From: Pseudanabaena sp. lw0831
Lineage (GTDB): Bacteria > Cyanobacteriota > Cyanobacteriia > Pseudanabaenales > Pseudanabaenaceae
NCBI RefSeq assembly: GCF_016584665.1
Contig: NZ_BBJB01000080.1
Coordinates: 1-55,975, forward strand
Reading direction: 5' to 3'
Length of the DNA: 55,975 nucleotides
Shown in pieces: positions 26,482 to 36,590 of the stretch; position 1 is the stretch's first letter; every line of letters starts with the position of its first letter. Under the pieces are notes generated by a model, which did no database searches, was not told where the DNA came from, and saw only the letters and a list, made by a program, of their open reading frames with translations. A program made the translations under genes and the position numbers.

Positions 26482-26619
26482 ATGAATACTCAACCTCAAC
26501 CTGATAGGCAACCTTGTCCTGAGACTAAGCAAGAACCAATTCTCTGCGCTCACTGCCTGCGTACAGCCACTAATGGCATTAAATGCCAAGGTATTTGTGT
26601 TGCTGATAGTAATTATTGA
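26482..26619 (+). CDS. Small Cys-rich conserved cyanobacterial protein
   Basis: 45 aa. After a Gln/Pro-rich start (NTQPQPDRQPCPET), the C-terminal half is CAHCLRTATNGIKCQGICVADSNY, with five cysteines in the whole protein: one in the N-terminal segment and four arranged C-x2-C-x10-C-x3-C. I recall very similar short proteins in other cyanobacteria, with an almost invariant HCLRTA-NGIKC-G-CVAD-Y block, so this is a real gene although very short. Metal binding is a fair inference. The ATG at 26482 is the only start after the hairpin cluster. Confidence 0.65.
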   Translation: MNTQPQPDRQPCPETKQEPILCAHCLRTATNGIKCQGICVADSNY

Positions 26620-26765
26620 TTTCTATGTTGCTAATCGTTGCGGAACTTTACCGTTTCTCAATTAAGTATTCTTAGTAATTTACACTAGGGGCATAGCGAT
26701 CAACTTATTACATGAATTATTAGTCTTTCTAAACTCAATTTGTTGTAATTACTAACCTTATATCT

Positions 26766-28736
26766 ATGTCACAACCCACGATTGAATCTGTTTTACAAGA
26801 AAAGCGCTTGTTTGAGCCTTCTGCGGAGTTCTCGCAAGTAGCCCATATTAAAAGTCTTGCTGAATATCAACAAATTTACGATCGCGCAAAAGCCGATCCT
26901 GCTGCATTCTGGGCGGAGCTTGCCGAGCAGGAACTCCATTGGTTTGAGAAATGGCACACCGTTCTCGATTGGCAACCACCATCAGTGAAATGGTTTGATG
27001 GTGGCAAAATCAATATTTCCTATAACTGTCTTGATCGCCACTTGACCACTTGGCGCAAAAACAAAGCTGCTCTAATTTGGGAAGGCGAAAATGGCGACTC
27101 GCGCACGCTGACCTATGCCCAATTGCATCGCGAAGTCTGTCAATTTGCCAATGCCCTCAAACAATTAGGAGTTACAAAAGGCGATCGCGTTGGTATTTAT
27201 ATGCCGATGATTCCTGAAGCGGCGATCGCCATGCTTGCCTGTGCCAGAATCGGCGCAGTGCATGGAGTAGTATTCGGCGGATTTAGTGCTGAGGCTTTAC
27301 GCGATCGCCTTGTCGATGCCGAGGCAAAACTCGTCATTACCGCCGATGGGGGTTGGCGCAAAGATGCGATCGTGCCTTTAAAAGAACAAGTGGATAAGGC
27401 GATCGCTAATGGAGCCGCTCCTTCTGTTACCGATGTCTTAGTTGTGAAACGTACTGGTCAAAATACGTATATGACCGCAGGGCGCGATCATTGGTGGCAT
27501 GACTTGCAGCAGGGTGTTTCCGCTAAATGTGAAGCCGAACCAATGGATAGCGAAGATATGCTGTTCGTTCTCTACACTTCTGGCAGTACTGGTAAACCGA
27601 AGGGAGTCGTGCATACTACCGCTGGCTACAATCTGTATAGCCACATGACCACCAAATGGATTTTTGATCTCAAGGATACCGATGTTTATTGGTGTACAGC
27701 AGATGTGGGTTGGATTACAGGGCATAGCTATATTGTCTATGGTCCCTTATCCAATGGGGCGACGACACTGATGTACGAAGGAGCGCCACGCCCTTCTAAC
27801 CTTGGCTGTTTTTGGGATGTCATTGAGAAGTATCAAGTCAGTGTTTTCTATACTGCACCCACCGCAATTCGCGCCTTTATCAAAATGGGCGAACATCATC
27901 CCAATACCCGCGATTTGACCTCACTGCGTTTACTAGGCACTGTGGGCGAGCCAATTAATCCTGAAGCTTGGATGTGGTATCACCGTGTGATTGGTGGTAG
28001 CCGCTGTCCGATTGTGGATACATGGTGGCAAACTGAAACAGGCGGAATTATGATTACAGCTCTCCCTGGCGCTGTACCGACCAAACCAGGTTCCGCTACA
28101 CTTCCTTTCCCAGGAATTATTCCTGATATAGTCGATCTTGAGGGTAATTCAGCGCCTGATAATGAAGGTGGCTATCTAATCGTGCGTCATCCTTGGCCAG
28201 GGATGATGCGAACGGTTTACGGCGATCCCGATCGCTTCCGTAAGAGCTATTGGGAACATATTCCGCCCAAGGATGGCAACTATGTCTATTTTGCAGGTGA
28301 TGGTGCGCGTAAGGATGAGGATGGATATTATTGGGTGATGGGTCGTGTCGATGATGTAATTAATGTGGCTGGACATCGTTTGGGAACCATGGAAATCGAA
28401 TCAGCGCTAGTTTCTCATCCTGCGGTTGCGGAAGCTGCTGTAGTTGGTAAGCCTGATGAATTAAAGGGTGAAGATATCTTTGCTTTTGTAATTCTAGAAG
28501 GCGATCATCAACCTAGTGACGAACTCGCGAAGGAATTGAAGAAGCATGTTGTTGCAGAGATTGGCGCGATCGCACGTCCGAGTGAGATTCGCTTTGCGGA
28601 AGCTTTACCAAAAACGCGATCGGGTAAAATTATGCGCCGCCTATTGCGATCGCTAGCGGCTGGGCAAGAAATTACCAGCGATACTTCCACATTAGAAGAT
28701 CGTTCGGTTCTCGATAAGTTACGTGAAGGGGCATAA
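26766..28736 (+). CDS. acs: Acetyl-CoA synthetase
   Basis: 656 aa, the standard size. It makes acetyl-CoA from acetate, ATP and CoA through acetyl-AMP. Visible motifs are [19 protein letters not shown] (about 165), the P-loop [20 protein letters not shown] (about 265-284), [10 protein letters not shown] (about 418), [34 protein letters not shown] (about 515-545) and the C-terminal [13 protein letters not shown], whose Lys is the usual acetylation control site. It is a single gene followed by a dense hairpin cluster. A degenerate second copy of its last 30 codons occurs about 1 kb downstream. Confidence 0.96.
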   Translation: MSQPTIESVLQEKRLFEPSAEFSQVAHIKSLAEYQQIYDRAKADPAAFWAELAEQELHWFEKWHTVLDWQPPSVKWFDGGKINISYNCLDRHLTTWRKNKAALIWEGENGDSRTLTYAQLHREVCQFANALKQLGVTKGDRVGIYMPMIPEAAIAMLACARIGAVHGVVFGGFSAEALRDRLVDAEAKLVITADGGWRKDAIVPLKEQVDKAIANGAAPSVTDVLVVKRTGQNTYMTAGRDHWWHDLQQGVSAKCEAEPMDSEDMLFVLYTSGSTGKPKGVVHTTAGYNLYSHMTTKWIFDLKDTDVYWCTADVGWITGHSYIVYGPLSNGATTLMYEGAPRPSNLGCFWDVIEKYQVSVFYTAPTAIRAFIKMGEHHPNTRDLTSLRLLGTVGEPINPEAWMWYHRVIGGSRCPIVDTWWQTETGGIMITALPGAVPTKPGSATLPFPGIIPDIVDLEGNSAPDNEGGYLIVRHPWPGMMRTVYGDPDRFRKSYWEHIPPKDGNYVYFAGDGARKDEDGYYWVMGRVDDVINVAGHRLGTMEIESALVSHPAVAEAAVVGKPDELKGEDIFAFVILEGDHQPSDELAKELKKHVVAEIGAIARPSEIRFAEALPKTRSGKIMRRLLRSLAAGQEITSDTSTLEDRSVLDKLREGA

Positions 28737-28884
28737 TACCAAAACACAAAGTGGCTACGCCACTTTGTGTTTTTAAAACCCTTACAGGGTTTGCTTTTTA
28801 ATTCACAGAAGTGTTGTCACACTTTTGTGAATTGGTATAAATGAAACAAAGAAGGATCTCAACTAAATTGAGATCCTTCTTTGT
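28734..28884. repeat. Nested hairpin cluster after acs
   Basis: Outer ends ATACCAA (28737) and TTGGTAT (28839) enclose three stems: AAAACACAAAGTGGC (28741-28755 with 28759-28773), AAACCC/GGGTTT (about 28776-28792) and AATTCACA-AAGTG type (28800-28832). A fourth perfect hairpin (28846-28862 with 28868-28884) follows. The outer ends share TTATACCAATT with the ruvA hairpin. Confidence 0.6.
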
Positions 28885-28977
28885 GAATATTTTCAGGTTT
28901 TGTTTTACACCAAGCAAGTCAAACTCTTAATCACATTTTTATACTGTAATATTAAGAGTTGTTAAGAAATATAAAAT

Positions 28978-29577
28978 ATGCTGCAATCACGAAATTTTAA
29001 TGATTTTAATATTGGTCATGTTAAAGTGCCAATCACACTAAACTCAAATAGCAAAAACGACTATGCCATCTTAATGCCCATAAATGAATCCGATGAACCA
29101 ATTACAGGCAATTGGTCATTTCATTGGGAAGTTGATATTAGGAAAAGTGCCAAATCCGAAAAAAGAGTGTTAGTAAAATTTGAATACGAGAAGAAGGTAC
29201 TTGGATTGGTGAATTATATAATTGGCGAAAATCGGAATACATTGGTTGTTGAGCATTTAGAAACAGAACAAAATGTGCAAGATAGGCTTGTTGAACCTAT
29301 CGGAAAATGGTTATTATGGTATTGTTACAGAGTTGGCATCAAATTCTGCTTAGGTAAAGATGTAGAGAATAATCCTATGATTTTCCTTTTTTCTAAGCCT
29401 AAAGCATTCAACTACTACAAAGAAAAAATAGGCATGACCTATAAGAACTCTATACGTTTAGAACAAGGTGAAGTGTATGCGTTTACCGACTCAAGAAGCA
29501 GGGCGAAAGAATATATACAAAGTCTCATCACGCAATACGGTCAACCGATCCTCAATGAGGCGCAGCAAGATCTCTAG
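28978..29577 (+). CDS. GNAT-like protein in a small inserted cassette
   Basis: 199 aa of unknown function. The secondary-structure order fits an acetyltransferase fold: a long strand pair (RVLVKFEYEKKVLGLVNYIIGENRNTLVVEHLET, about 60-95), a helix (LVEPIGKWLLWYCYRVG, about 102-118), a strand (MIFLFSKPKA, about 131) and a closing helix (NYYKEKIGMTYKN, about 143-155). The acetyl-CoA loop Q/RxxGxG/A is not clear, so it may be a degenerate or unusual member. It lies between the real acs 3' end and its decayed copy, and the tiny gene at 29591 follows 13 nt downstream. Confidence 0.6.
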   Translation: MLQSRNFNDFNIGHVKVPITLNSNSKNDYAILMPINESDEPITGNWSFHWEVDIRKSAKSEKRVLVKFEYEKKVLGLVNYIIGENRNTLVVEHLETEQNVQDRLVEPIGKWLLWYCYRVGIKFCLGKDVENNPMIFLFSKPKAFNYYKEKIGMTYKNSIRLEQGEVYAFTDSRSRAKEYIQSLITQYGQPILNEAQQDL

Positions 29578-29590
29578 AGGGTTTGGAGTT

Positions 29591-29710
29591 ATGGTTACAT
29601 ATCTAAAACCTGAAGAAGTTATGGCGGGGACTAAGAAAGTAAGAACTTACAAGGAGTGGGAGGAGTTACTTAGTGGAGATTTCGGTAAAGAAATTGGAAT
29701 TGTTTGGTAA
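29591..29710 (+). CDS. Very small hypothetical protein
   Basis: 39 aa, MVTYLKPEEVMAGTKKVRTYK and WEELLSGDFGKEIGIVW. It starts 13 nt after the GNAT-like gene, with GAGG and GGAG-like bases upstream (about 29576-29588). It could be a genuine partner of the upstream gene or the surviving piece of a longer one. Only position and plausible ribosome binding support it. Confidence 0.35.
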   Translation: MVTYLKPEEVMAGTKKVRTYKEWEELLSGDFGKEIGIVW

Positions 29711-29742
29711 CATAAAAACTTTCTACTCTAGACTTGTATCAC

Positions 29743-29854
29743 CATAAACGACAGGGATATTATGCGATCGCTTGCCTCTGGACAATAAATCATCAGCGAT
29801 ACTTCCACTCTAGAATATCCTTCGATTTTAGATAAATTATGCGAATTTAAATAA
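29743..29854 (+). pseudogene. Relic of the acs 3' end
   Basis: Reads MRSLASGQ, stop, IISDTSTLEYPSILDKLCEFK and stop. It aligns codon by codon with the true Acs C-terminus ([30 protein letters not shown]). A 12-nt deletion and one internal stop are visible, and AAACGACAGGGATATTATGCG upstream corresponds to the KTRSGKIM codons. It lies directly before the hairpin 29849-29895. Confidence 0.8.
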
Positions 29855-29895
29855 CAGAAAGAGGCTGTGCATCGCACAGCCTCTTTCTGTTATTT
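29849..29895. terminator. Perfect 22-bp hairpin overlapping a stop codon
   Basis: Arms 29849-29870 and 29874-29895 around ATC. The right arm contains the TAA (29890-29892) of the minus-strand TPR gene. The left arm overlaps the last codons of the acs relic. The ends are AAATAAC and GTTATTT. Confidence 0.65.
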
Positions 29896-30987
29896 AAGCT
29901 CCGCTAGAGCTTTACGGGCTTGGGCTAAACCATCAATATTGCCTTGTCGATTAAAGAAACGCTCAGCATTTTCTAACATTTTGCGAGCTTCGATCGCACG
30001 TTGCTGGGTTGCCAGAAGCTTCCCTAAAGCTAGATAAGTCGGGGCATCCTCTGGCTCAGCCTCAAGAATTTGACGATAGGCGACGATCGCACCCGATAGA
30101 GAACCTTGCTGAATATAGATATCGGCGATCGCACGTTGCAACTCGATCAAATTATTAGCAGTGATATTTCGCGCTCCTGCGGCTCGACGCAAAGAGGAGA
30201 TCGCTTCAGCATAATTACCTTCACTTTGGTAGACCCTAGAAATCGCAAGATTGGCTTGGGGATGACGCGGATTGATTTCTAAGGCACGTTTGTAATTAGC
30301 GATCGCCTCCTCATATTGATTTTGCTCAGCAAACAACCCACCAATTGCCACCAAGACATCGGCATCAAAGGGTGCAATCTTATCAGCTTGGTTATAAATA
30401 GCAAACGCACCCTTGCGATCGCCAGATAATTTCAATATATAGCCCAAATTCAGATAGCTTTTCGGATCTCTTGGAGCCGCCGCGATCGCTTGACGATAAA
30501 CTTTGGCGGCTTCAGTATAATTTTTTTGTTCAGTCAACAAAAAACCGACGCTGTTATAGGCATCAATATTTTGGCGATCCAAGGCGATGACGCGACGATA
30601 AGCCGTTAAAGCATTGGGATAGTCTTTAATACGTACATAGACATATCCCAATGCATTAAAGGCTTTAGCATTATTCGCATCTAGTTTGGTCGCTTTGTCT
30701 AGAGCTGCAATCGCCCCAGAATAGTTGTTCTGTTGGGTTAATAAAAAGCCGAGACTAGTTAAAATGCGAGAATTTTTTGGCTCTAAATTCGCAGCCTGTT
30801 GATAAGCAGCGATCGCGCCTGAAATGTTATTGTTTTGCCACAGTTGCCGCCCCTGCCTGATCCATTCCGTAGCATCCTTTTTGTCTTGGGCATGAGCCTT
30901 TTCGCTAATCGGCATAGCGATCACCGTAGCGATTGTCATTACTAGAGCGAGATTGGTGAGTTTGGTGAGTGAGCGAAACAAGGGCAT
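29890..30987 (-). CDS. Exported tetratricopeptide repeat protein
   Basis: 365 aa. The N-terminus MPLFRSLTKLTNLALVMTIATVIAMPISEKAHAQ is a signal peptide with an AHA-like cleavage site near residue 33. About nine TPR units of 34 residues follow (about 38-360). Many match the W-x-LG-Y/F-A-x-P rule in variants such as NNYSGAIAALDKATKLDANNAKAFNALGYV and KNYTEAAKVYRQAIAAAPRDPKSYLNLGYI. It is probably a periplasmic or lumenal scaffold for a protein complex. The partner cannot be told. The stop codon sits in a perfect hairpin. The next gene upstream on this strand is the pentapeptide protein, 35 nt away, so the two may be co-transcribed. Confidence 0.85.
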   Translation of the reverse strand: MPLFRSLTKLTNLALVMTIATVIAMPISEKAHAQDKKDATEWIRQGRQLWQNNNISGAIAAYQQAANLEPKNSRILTSLGFLLTQQNNYSGAIAALDKATKLDANNAKAFNALGYVYVRIKDYPNALTAYRRVIALDRQNIDAYNSVGFLLTEQKNYTEAAKVYRQAIAAAPRDPKSYLNLGYILKLSGDRKGAFAIYNQADKIAPFDADVLVAIGGLFAEQNQYEEAIANYKRALEINPRHPQANLAISRVYQSEGNYAEAISSLRRAAGARNITANNLIELQRAIADIYIQQGSLSGAIVAYRQILEAEPEDAPTYLALGKLLATQQRAIEARKMLENAERFFNRQGNIDGLAQARKALAELK

Positions 30988-31022
30988 AAACTTTTTAATT
31001 TACGTTATTGACCGTAAAAATT

Positions 31023-31730
31023 CTATTCTTCTGGAGTTAACTCTTCCATCTTAACAAGCTCGACGGAGTTCGGGGCATTACGCGCATCGGTAAAATCCGT
31101 CCCATCAATACTTTTCAGTGTTGATAGATAAGTTCCTGTCAAATCTGCACCAATTAACTTGGCATTGGCAAGATTTGCCCAATTTAGCTTGGCGTTAGTT
31201 AAGTTTGCGCGGCTAAGATCCGCACCAGCCAGATTTGCACCAGTCAAATTTGCTCTTGTTAAATCTGCTTCCGTGAGGTTTGCACCACGCAGATCCGCAC
31301 CGTTCAAACAAGCGCCTGTCAAAAAGGCATTCGATAAATTTGCTCGACATAGGCGCGATCGCGTCAGGTTAGCGCTAGTCAAAAACGCATTACTAAAATT
31401 CGTTTCCACCAATACCGCATCACTAAGATCGGCTTCAATCAAAAAAGCTTCAGAAAGATTTGCACCGATCAATGAAGCCTGTTCGAGAATTGTGCCATTG
31501 AGATTTGCTTGAATCAAAATTGAACCACTCAAGTTCGCTCTGATTAAATTAGCTAGATTTAGTTCCACATCCTCTAAATTAGCAATATCCAGCGTAATCT
31601 CTTCGAGATCTGATTCAATAAAATTTGCTCCAGACAAATTCGCTCCAGTCAAAATCAATCCACCGAGCGATCGCTTACTAAAGTCGCGATCGCCCAAAGC
31701 GTAACTTTCAAGAAGTTCTTTTGCGTTCAT
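31023..31730 (-). CDS. Pentapeptide repeat protein
   Basis: 235 aa. From about residue 22 to 205 the chain is an almost unbroken series of A(N/D)LXX pentapeptides (ADLRGANLTEADLTRANLTG and so on), about 36 repeats. These fold as a right-handed quadrilateral beta helix. The short N-terminal part (NAKELLESYALGDRDFSKRSLGGL) is a known start type in cyanobacterial members. The C-terminus (SVELVKMEELTPEE) is acidic. There is no signal peptide. Functions known for the fold range from gyrase protection to scaffolding; none can be chosen here. It lies 17 nt downstream of hemB on the same strand. Confidence 0.9.
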   Translation of the reverse strand: MNAKELLESYALGDRDFSKRSLGGLILTGANLSGANFIESDLEEITLDIANLEDVELNLANLIRANLSGSILIQANLNGTILEQASLIGANLSEAFLIEADLSDAVLVETNFSNAFLTSANLTRSRLCRANLSNAFLTGACLNGADLRGANLTEADLTRANLTGANLAGADLSRANLTNAKLNWANLANAKLIGADLTGTYLSTLKSIDGTDFTDARNAPNSVELVKMEELTPEE

Positions 31731-31747
31731 GGTTGAGGGAAAGACAA

Positions 31748-33120
<1,373 letters not shown>

Positions 33121-33636
33121 CTATCTCTGGCATTCGCAGGACTTTAAATCAGTATCTGTTGATTTGCATCCGATTTGTCTTTGATATTCAAGGATGTAAG
33201 TCGTTTGTCTTTTTGAGCAACGATAAGCTTCTCTTTTTTTATTCATCAAGTTGTAGCAAAGGTTTTGGAAAATACTTTTATTAATCTCCGCATCAATGTG
33301 TAAAGATTTAACATGTAAACAGTCCCCATTTGGAATACTTTCAAATATTACTCCAACCTCTTGCAACTCACATTCTTCTATCCAGATAAAATCAATATCC
33401 CTATTTTTTGGTGTTGCTGTAGCAGTCAGTGAAGCTACTACACCATAAAATTCACTCTCGGTGCTGACATACCAAAGACTGTGTTTTCGCTCAGCAGGAA
33501 AAATTCTCTCTGAGGCTAATTTAGCTCGCAAAGATAAGTCATTATCACCTTCCTGTGGATCCCAATGAGTACGCTTATTTAGTTTTCTGATAAAAATGCC
33601 AGAAAGAATATCAAAATCCGCAAGAGTTGGAAGCAT
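33121..33636 (-). CDS. Unknown protein, third gene of the TIGR04255 unit
   Basis: 171 aa from the ATG at 33636; a TTG two codons earlier is less likely. No known domain was recognised. The start MLPTLADFDILSGIFIRKLNKRTHWDP and later KLASERIFPAERKHSLWYVSTESEFYGVVASLTAT look like a compact alpha/beta protein. The C-terminus has four Cys (CSKRQT, GCKS, SCECQ). It starts 6 nt after the upstream stop, so it is surely co-transcribed with the two genes before it. The short spacing and accessory context suggest one functional cassette. Confidence 0.65.
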   Translation of the reverse strand: MLPTLADFDILSGIFIRKLNKRTHWDPQEGDNDLSLRAKLASERIFPAERKHSLWYVSTESEFYGVVASLTATATPKNRDIDFIWIEECELQEVGVIFESIPNGDCLHVKSLHIDAEINKSIFQNLCYNLMNKKREAYRCSKRQTTYILEYQRQIGCKSTDTDLKSCECQR

Positions 33637-33642
33637 AAGCAA

Positions 33643-34266
33643 TTAATCTAGGTTAAGCTCTTGCAAAGCTTCTTTAGCATAGTCACAAATATATTGATCT
33701 TTGTCAAAGGTATAACGCTCTATAGCATTTTTGATAGTATTTACGTCAATTTCATCAGCAATAATTAACAAAGCATCTATAACTGATGCCTTAATTGTTC
33801 GTCTATTAGTTGGAGGAATAACATCAAAAATCAACCTATATCTTTGTGTAGGATCAACTTTGTAAGCACAAGCGATAGATTTAATTAATATTTCCAAACA
33901 AGAATCTGCCAAACATCTATGAGCTTCATTATCTAACATTGGAATATATAGCTTTTTAGCAACTAATCCAAGTATTTCTAAAACAGCAAAACTATCAATC
34001 TCAGCTAATAAGTTAACTGCGCCATCGTAGCTCTCATTAGCTTTACTATTTGCTCCCCATCGTAAAACATCCAAAACAGATTGCCATGAATTAATATATT
34101 GAAAAATAACCTTCCTTGATTTAGATCTTTGCAATGAAGATGATAAAAAATATTCTCTAATAAGTAGATCTGGATCACTTCGATAAGCATCAACAGAACT
34201 CGCTTTAGAAAAGCTTTGAGCATTATCTAGCTTGTAATCTTTTGAACTAGTAATTAATCCAGCCAT
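33643..34266 (-). CDS. Helical protein, second gene of the TIGR04255 unit
   Basis: 207 aa. Mostly helical, with ARM/HEAT-like helix pairs from about residue 80 (VNLLAEIDSFAVLEILGLVAKKL, ASVIDALLIIADEIDVNTIKNAIERYTFDKDQYICDYAKEALQEL). No catalytic motif. It overlaps the TIGR04255-type gene by 13 nt and is followed after 6 nt by the third gene. A binding or scaffold role is the most one can infer. Confidence 0.7.
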   Translation of the reverse strand: MAGLITSSKDYKLDNAQSFSKASSVDAYRSDPDLLIREYFLSSSLQRSKSRKVIFQYINSWQSVLDVLRWGANSKANESYDGAVNLLAEIDSFAVLEILGLVAKKLYIPMLDNEAHRCLADSCLEILIKSIACAYKVDPTQRYRLIFDVIPPTNRRTIKASVIDALLIIADEIDVNTIKNAIERYTFDKDQYICDYAKEALQELNLD

Positions 34267-35009
34267 TCAAAACCCCATTCTTCTTTAATTTCATCAGTAA
34301 TCAAGCTTAAAAATGTTTCTACTGTAGATCTATGAGCTAAATCAAACCATGTTTGGTCATCTATATTTGTACCTGTAGTGCTAGCGGTTAATTCCAAAAT
34401 AATAACTGGGAGGCTATCATTTGGTTTAACACCTTGATGTAATCTAACAGATAAATTCCCATTATTTTCTTTTAATTCAAGCTCTAAATTAAAGTCAAAT
34501 CTACTAGGATTTAAAGATAGACTATCAAATCTTTCAGTAAAAAATCTAAATATCTTTTGATGATCACTAACACTATTCCACCCAAAGCTTTGATCTATTT
34601 GATTGATGTACGAAAGTTCATAGCGGATTGGCTGTAATGGTGTGCCTTCAGTATTTATCCACCAATCTTGAAAACCTTGCCATTCTTGGGCGAATTTTGG
34701 ATAAATTTTTTGGAAGTGAAAGTATTGATCTTCTTCTTGTCGTCGCCAATTGTAATGAAAACGGTTTGCTTGTAACTGAACTAGTTGTTTTCTGTCTTCA
34801 GACTCAAACCAAACTCTCCGAAGATTTGGAAGGATGGATAAAAATTCAATTGCGCCTATTGGTGGTCGATCTAGTGGTGGGTTAGGAAACTTGTCTCGGA
34901 TAGTTTGCCAGTACAAACCAAAATGAACAGATGAAAATTCTGTGGCATTGAACTCAATTCCACAAATTACCTCTGTTAGTGGTGATTTTGCGAATTTGGC
35001 TCTTGACAT
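34254..35009 (-). CDS. TIGR04255 family protein
   Basis: 251 aa, the usual length. The N-terminal signature AKFAKSPLTEVICGIEFNATEFSSVHFGLYW, then the region FESEDRKQLVQLQANRFHYNWRR (about 70-92), is characteristic of TIGR04255, a sporadically distributed family of unknown function. Near residue 128 YELSYINQI, and in the C-terminus FDFNLELELKENNGNLSVRLHQG and LAHRSTVETFLSLITDEIKEEWG, complete the family pattern. It heads a three-gene set with overlapping or abutting ends (minus strand). No immediate link to known defence genes is visible. Confidence 0.85.
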   Translation of the reverse strand: MSRAKFAKSPLTEVICGIEFNATEFSSVHFGLYWQTIRDKFPNPPLDRPPIGAIEFLSILPNLRRVWFESEDRKQLVQLQANRFHYNWRRQEEDQYFHFQKIYPKFAQEWQGFQDWWINTEGTPLQPIRYELSYINQIDQSFGWNSVSDHQKIFRFFTERFDSLSLNPSRFDFNLELELKENNGNLSVRLHQGVKPNDSLPVIILELTASTTGTNIDDQTWFDLAHRSTVETFLSLITDEIKEEWGFEWLD

Positions 35010-35146
35010 GTTTTTTCTTAAGACAGGTATATTTGCTGAACTGTTTTAACGATGACTCATTGTGATATCTAAAGTTATACTGCGATCATAGCCTGATTAA
35101 GTCTGTATAAACTTTAGCGGATATCACGAAAAATAAAGAATAAACT

Positions 35147-35171
35147 AAAAAGGTAGCTTTTTAGCTACCCT
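35147..35171 (-). terminator. Intrinsic terminator after purB
   Basis: On the minus strand a stem AAGGGTAGCT/AGCTACC with an AAAA loop is followed by TTTTTAGTTT. It lies 20 nt downstream of the purB stop. Confidence 0.7.
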
Positions 35172-35189
35172 TCTAGCCTAGGTTAGGAA

Positions 35190-36485
35190 TTATATACCCA
35201 ACCGTTGATAGATTTGGTCAAGATTTTTGAGATGTTTATTCGGATCAAAACAAGCAGCTAACTCATCATCAGATAAAGTCGATCGCACGGTTTCATCTTC
35301 ACTAATCAACTTACGGAAATCGCCTTCAGGTTTATTCCATGCTAAGTGCGCGGCTTTCTGGACGATCGCATAGCTATCTTCACGGCTCAGACCCTTAGTT
35401 ACCAATGTGAGCAGCACTTGCTGACTGAAGACCACGCCACCATAACAATAGAGATTGCGCTCCATGTTGTGAGTATGCACCAACAGATTTTTGACCAGAT
35501 CGGTGATTTCTCTAAGCATGAAATGGGTGAGAATGCAGCTATCGGGTAGGAGTACCCGTTCCGCCGCACTGTGGGAAATATCGCGTTCATGCCATAGCGC
35601 CACATTTTCTAGAGCCGTTGTCGCATAGCCGCGTAGCAACCGCGCCATACCAGTTAAGCGCTCCGAGCGAATCGGGTTACGCTTGTGGGGCATTGCCGAA
35701 GAGCCTTTTTGACCTTTGGTGAAATGTTCTTCAACTTCTAGTACATCGGTGCGTTGCAGGTTGCGAATCTCCACCGCAAAGCGCTCTATCGATGCACCGA
35801 TCAGCGCTAATACTTGCGAATATTCCGCATGGCGATCGCGAGAAATTACCTGTGTAGAGGCACAGTCGGGCTGGAGTCCTAACTTTTGGCAAGCGATCGC
35901 TTCAATACGCGGATCGACATTGGCATAGGTTCCGACTGCGCCCGAAATTTTACCAACGGCAATAGTTTTGCTTAAGTTTAATAGGCGATCGCGATGGCGG
36001 AGCATTTCTGCTAACCAGCCAGCGAGCTTAAATCCAAAGGTAATTGGCTCCGCATGAATACCATGCGTCCGACCCGACATAATCGTGTAGCGATGTTGCT
36101 GGGCTTGGTAGCGAATGGCTTGGATTGCTTCTTCTAACTGGGCTTGGATGATTTCTAAGCTATCGACTAATTGCACTGCTAGAGCCGTATCTAGCACATC
36201 GGAACTAGTCAAACCGAGGTGGATGTAGCGCCCTGCATCACCTACATATTCATTTACGTTGGTCAAAAACGCGATCATGTCGTGTTTGACCGTTAATTCA
36301 ATTTCATTGACGCGATCGGCATCGAAGTTTGCTTTTGCTTTTATTTCTTCGACAGCGTCGGCAGGTATATAGCCTAATTCTGCCTGCGCTTCGCAAACGG
36401 CAATCTCTACTTGCAACCAAGTTTGATATTTGTGCCGATCTGTCCATAACCGACCCATTTCGGGCAATGTATAGCGTTCTATCAA
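35190..36485 (-). CDS. purB: Adenylosuccinate lyase
   Basis: 431 aa, the normal size. It splits SAICAR to AICAR and adenylosuccinate to AMP in purine synthesis. The fumarase/aspartase superfamily signature GSSAMPHKRNPIRSERL is present (about 258-275) and contains the mobile catalytic Ser loop. SGRTHGIHAEPITFGFKLAGW (about 138-158) supplies catalytic His, and TSSDVLDTALAVQL (about 93) binds substrate. The N-terminus MIERYTLPEMGRLWTDRHKYQTWLQVE is typical. Stand-alone gene with its own terminator. Confidence 0.97.
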   Translation of the reverse strand: MIERYTLPEMGRLWTDRHKYQTWLQVEIAVCEAQAELGYIPADAVEEIKAKANFDADRVNEIELTVKHDMIAFLTNVNEYVGDAGRYIHLGLTSSDVLDTALAVQLVDSLEIIQAQLEEAIQAIRYQAQQHRYTIMSGRTHGIHAEPITFGFKLAGWLAEMLRHRDRLLNLSKTIAVGKISGAVGTYANVDPRIEAIACQKLGLQPDCASTQVISRDRHAEYSQVLALIGASIERFAVEIRNLQRTDVLEVEEHFTKGQKGSSAMPHKRNPIRSERLTGMARLLRGYATTALENVALWHERDISHSAAERVLLPDSCILTHFMLREITDLVKNLLVHTHNMERNLYCYGGVVFSQQVLLTLVTKGLSREDSYAIVQKAAHLAWNKPEGDFRKLISEDETVRSTLSDDELAACFDPNKHLKNLDQIYQRLGI

Positions 36486-36555
36486 GATTTACGCTCTTGG
36501 AATAATCACAATTTATAACTATAGCAAATTTTCTCTACTATTGCTACAATTTAAA

Positions 36556-36590
36556 AATAGAAAAGCGGCGCATCGCGCCGCTTTTCTATT
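36556..36590. terminator. Perfect hairpin overlapping the yggT stop codon
   Basis: Arms 36556-36571 and 36575-36590 (AATAGAAAAGCGGCGC and complement) around ATC. The minus-strand stop TAG (36586-36588) lies in the right arm. A- and T-rich tails follow on the minus-strand side. Confidence 0.65.

Noticed and set aside
31159..31512. A repetitive frame opposite the pentapeptide gene
   Set aside because: Its periodicity is the reverse complement of the A(N/D)LXX repeat, not a separate gene.
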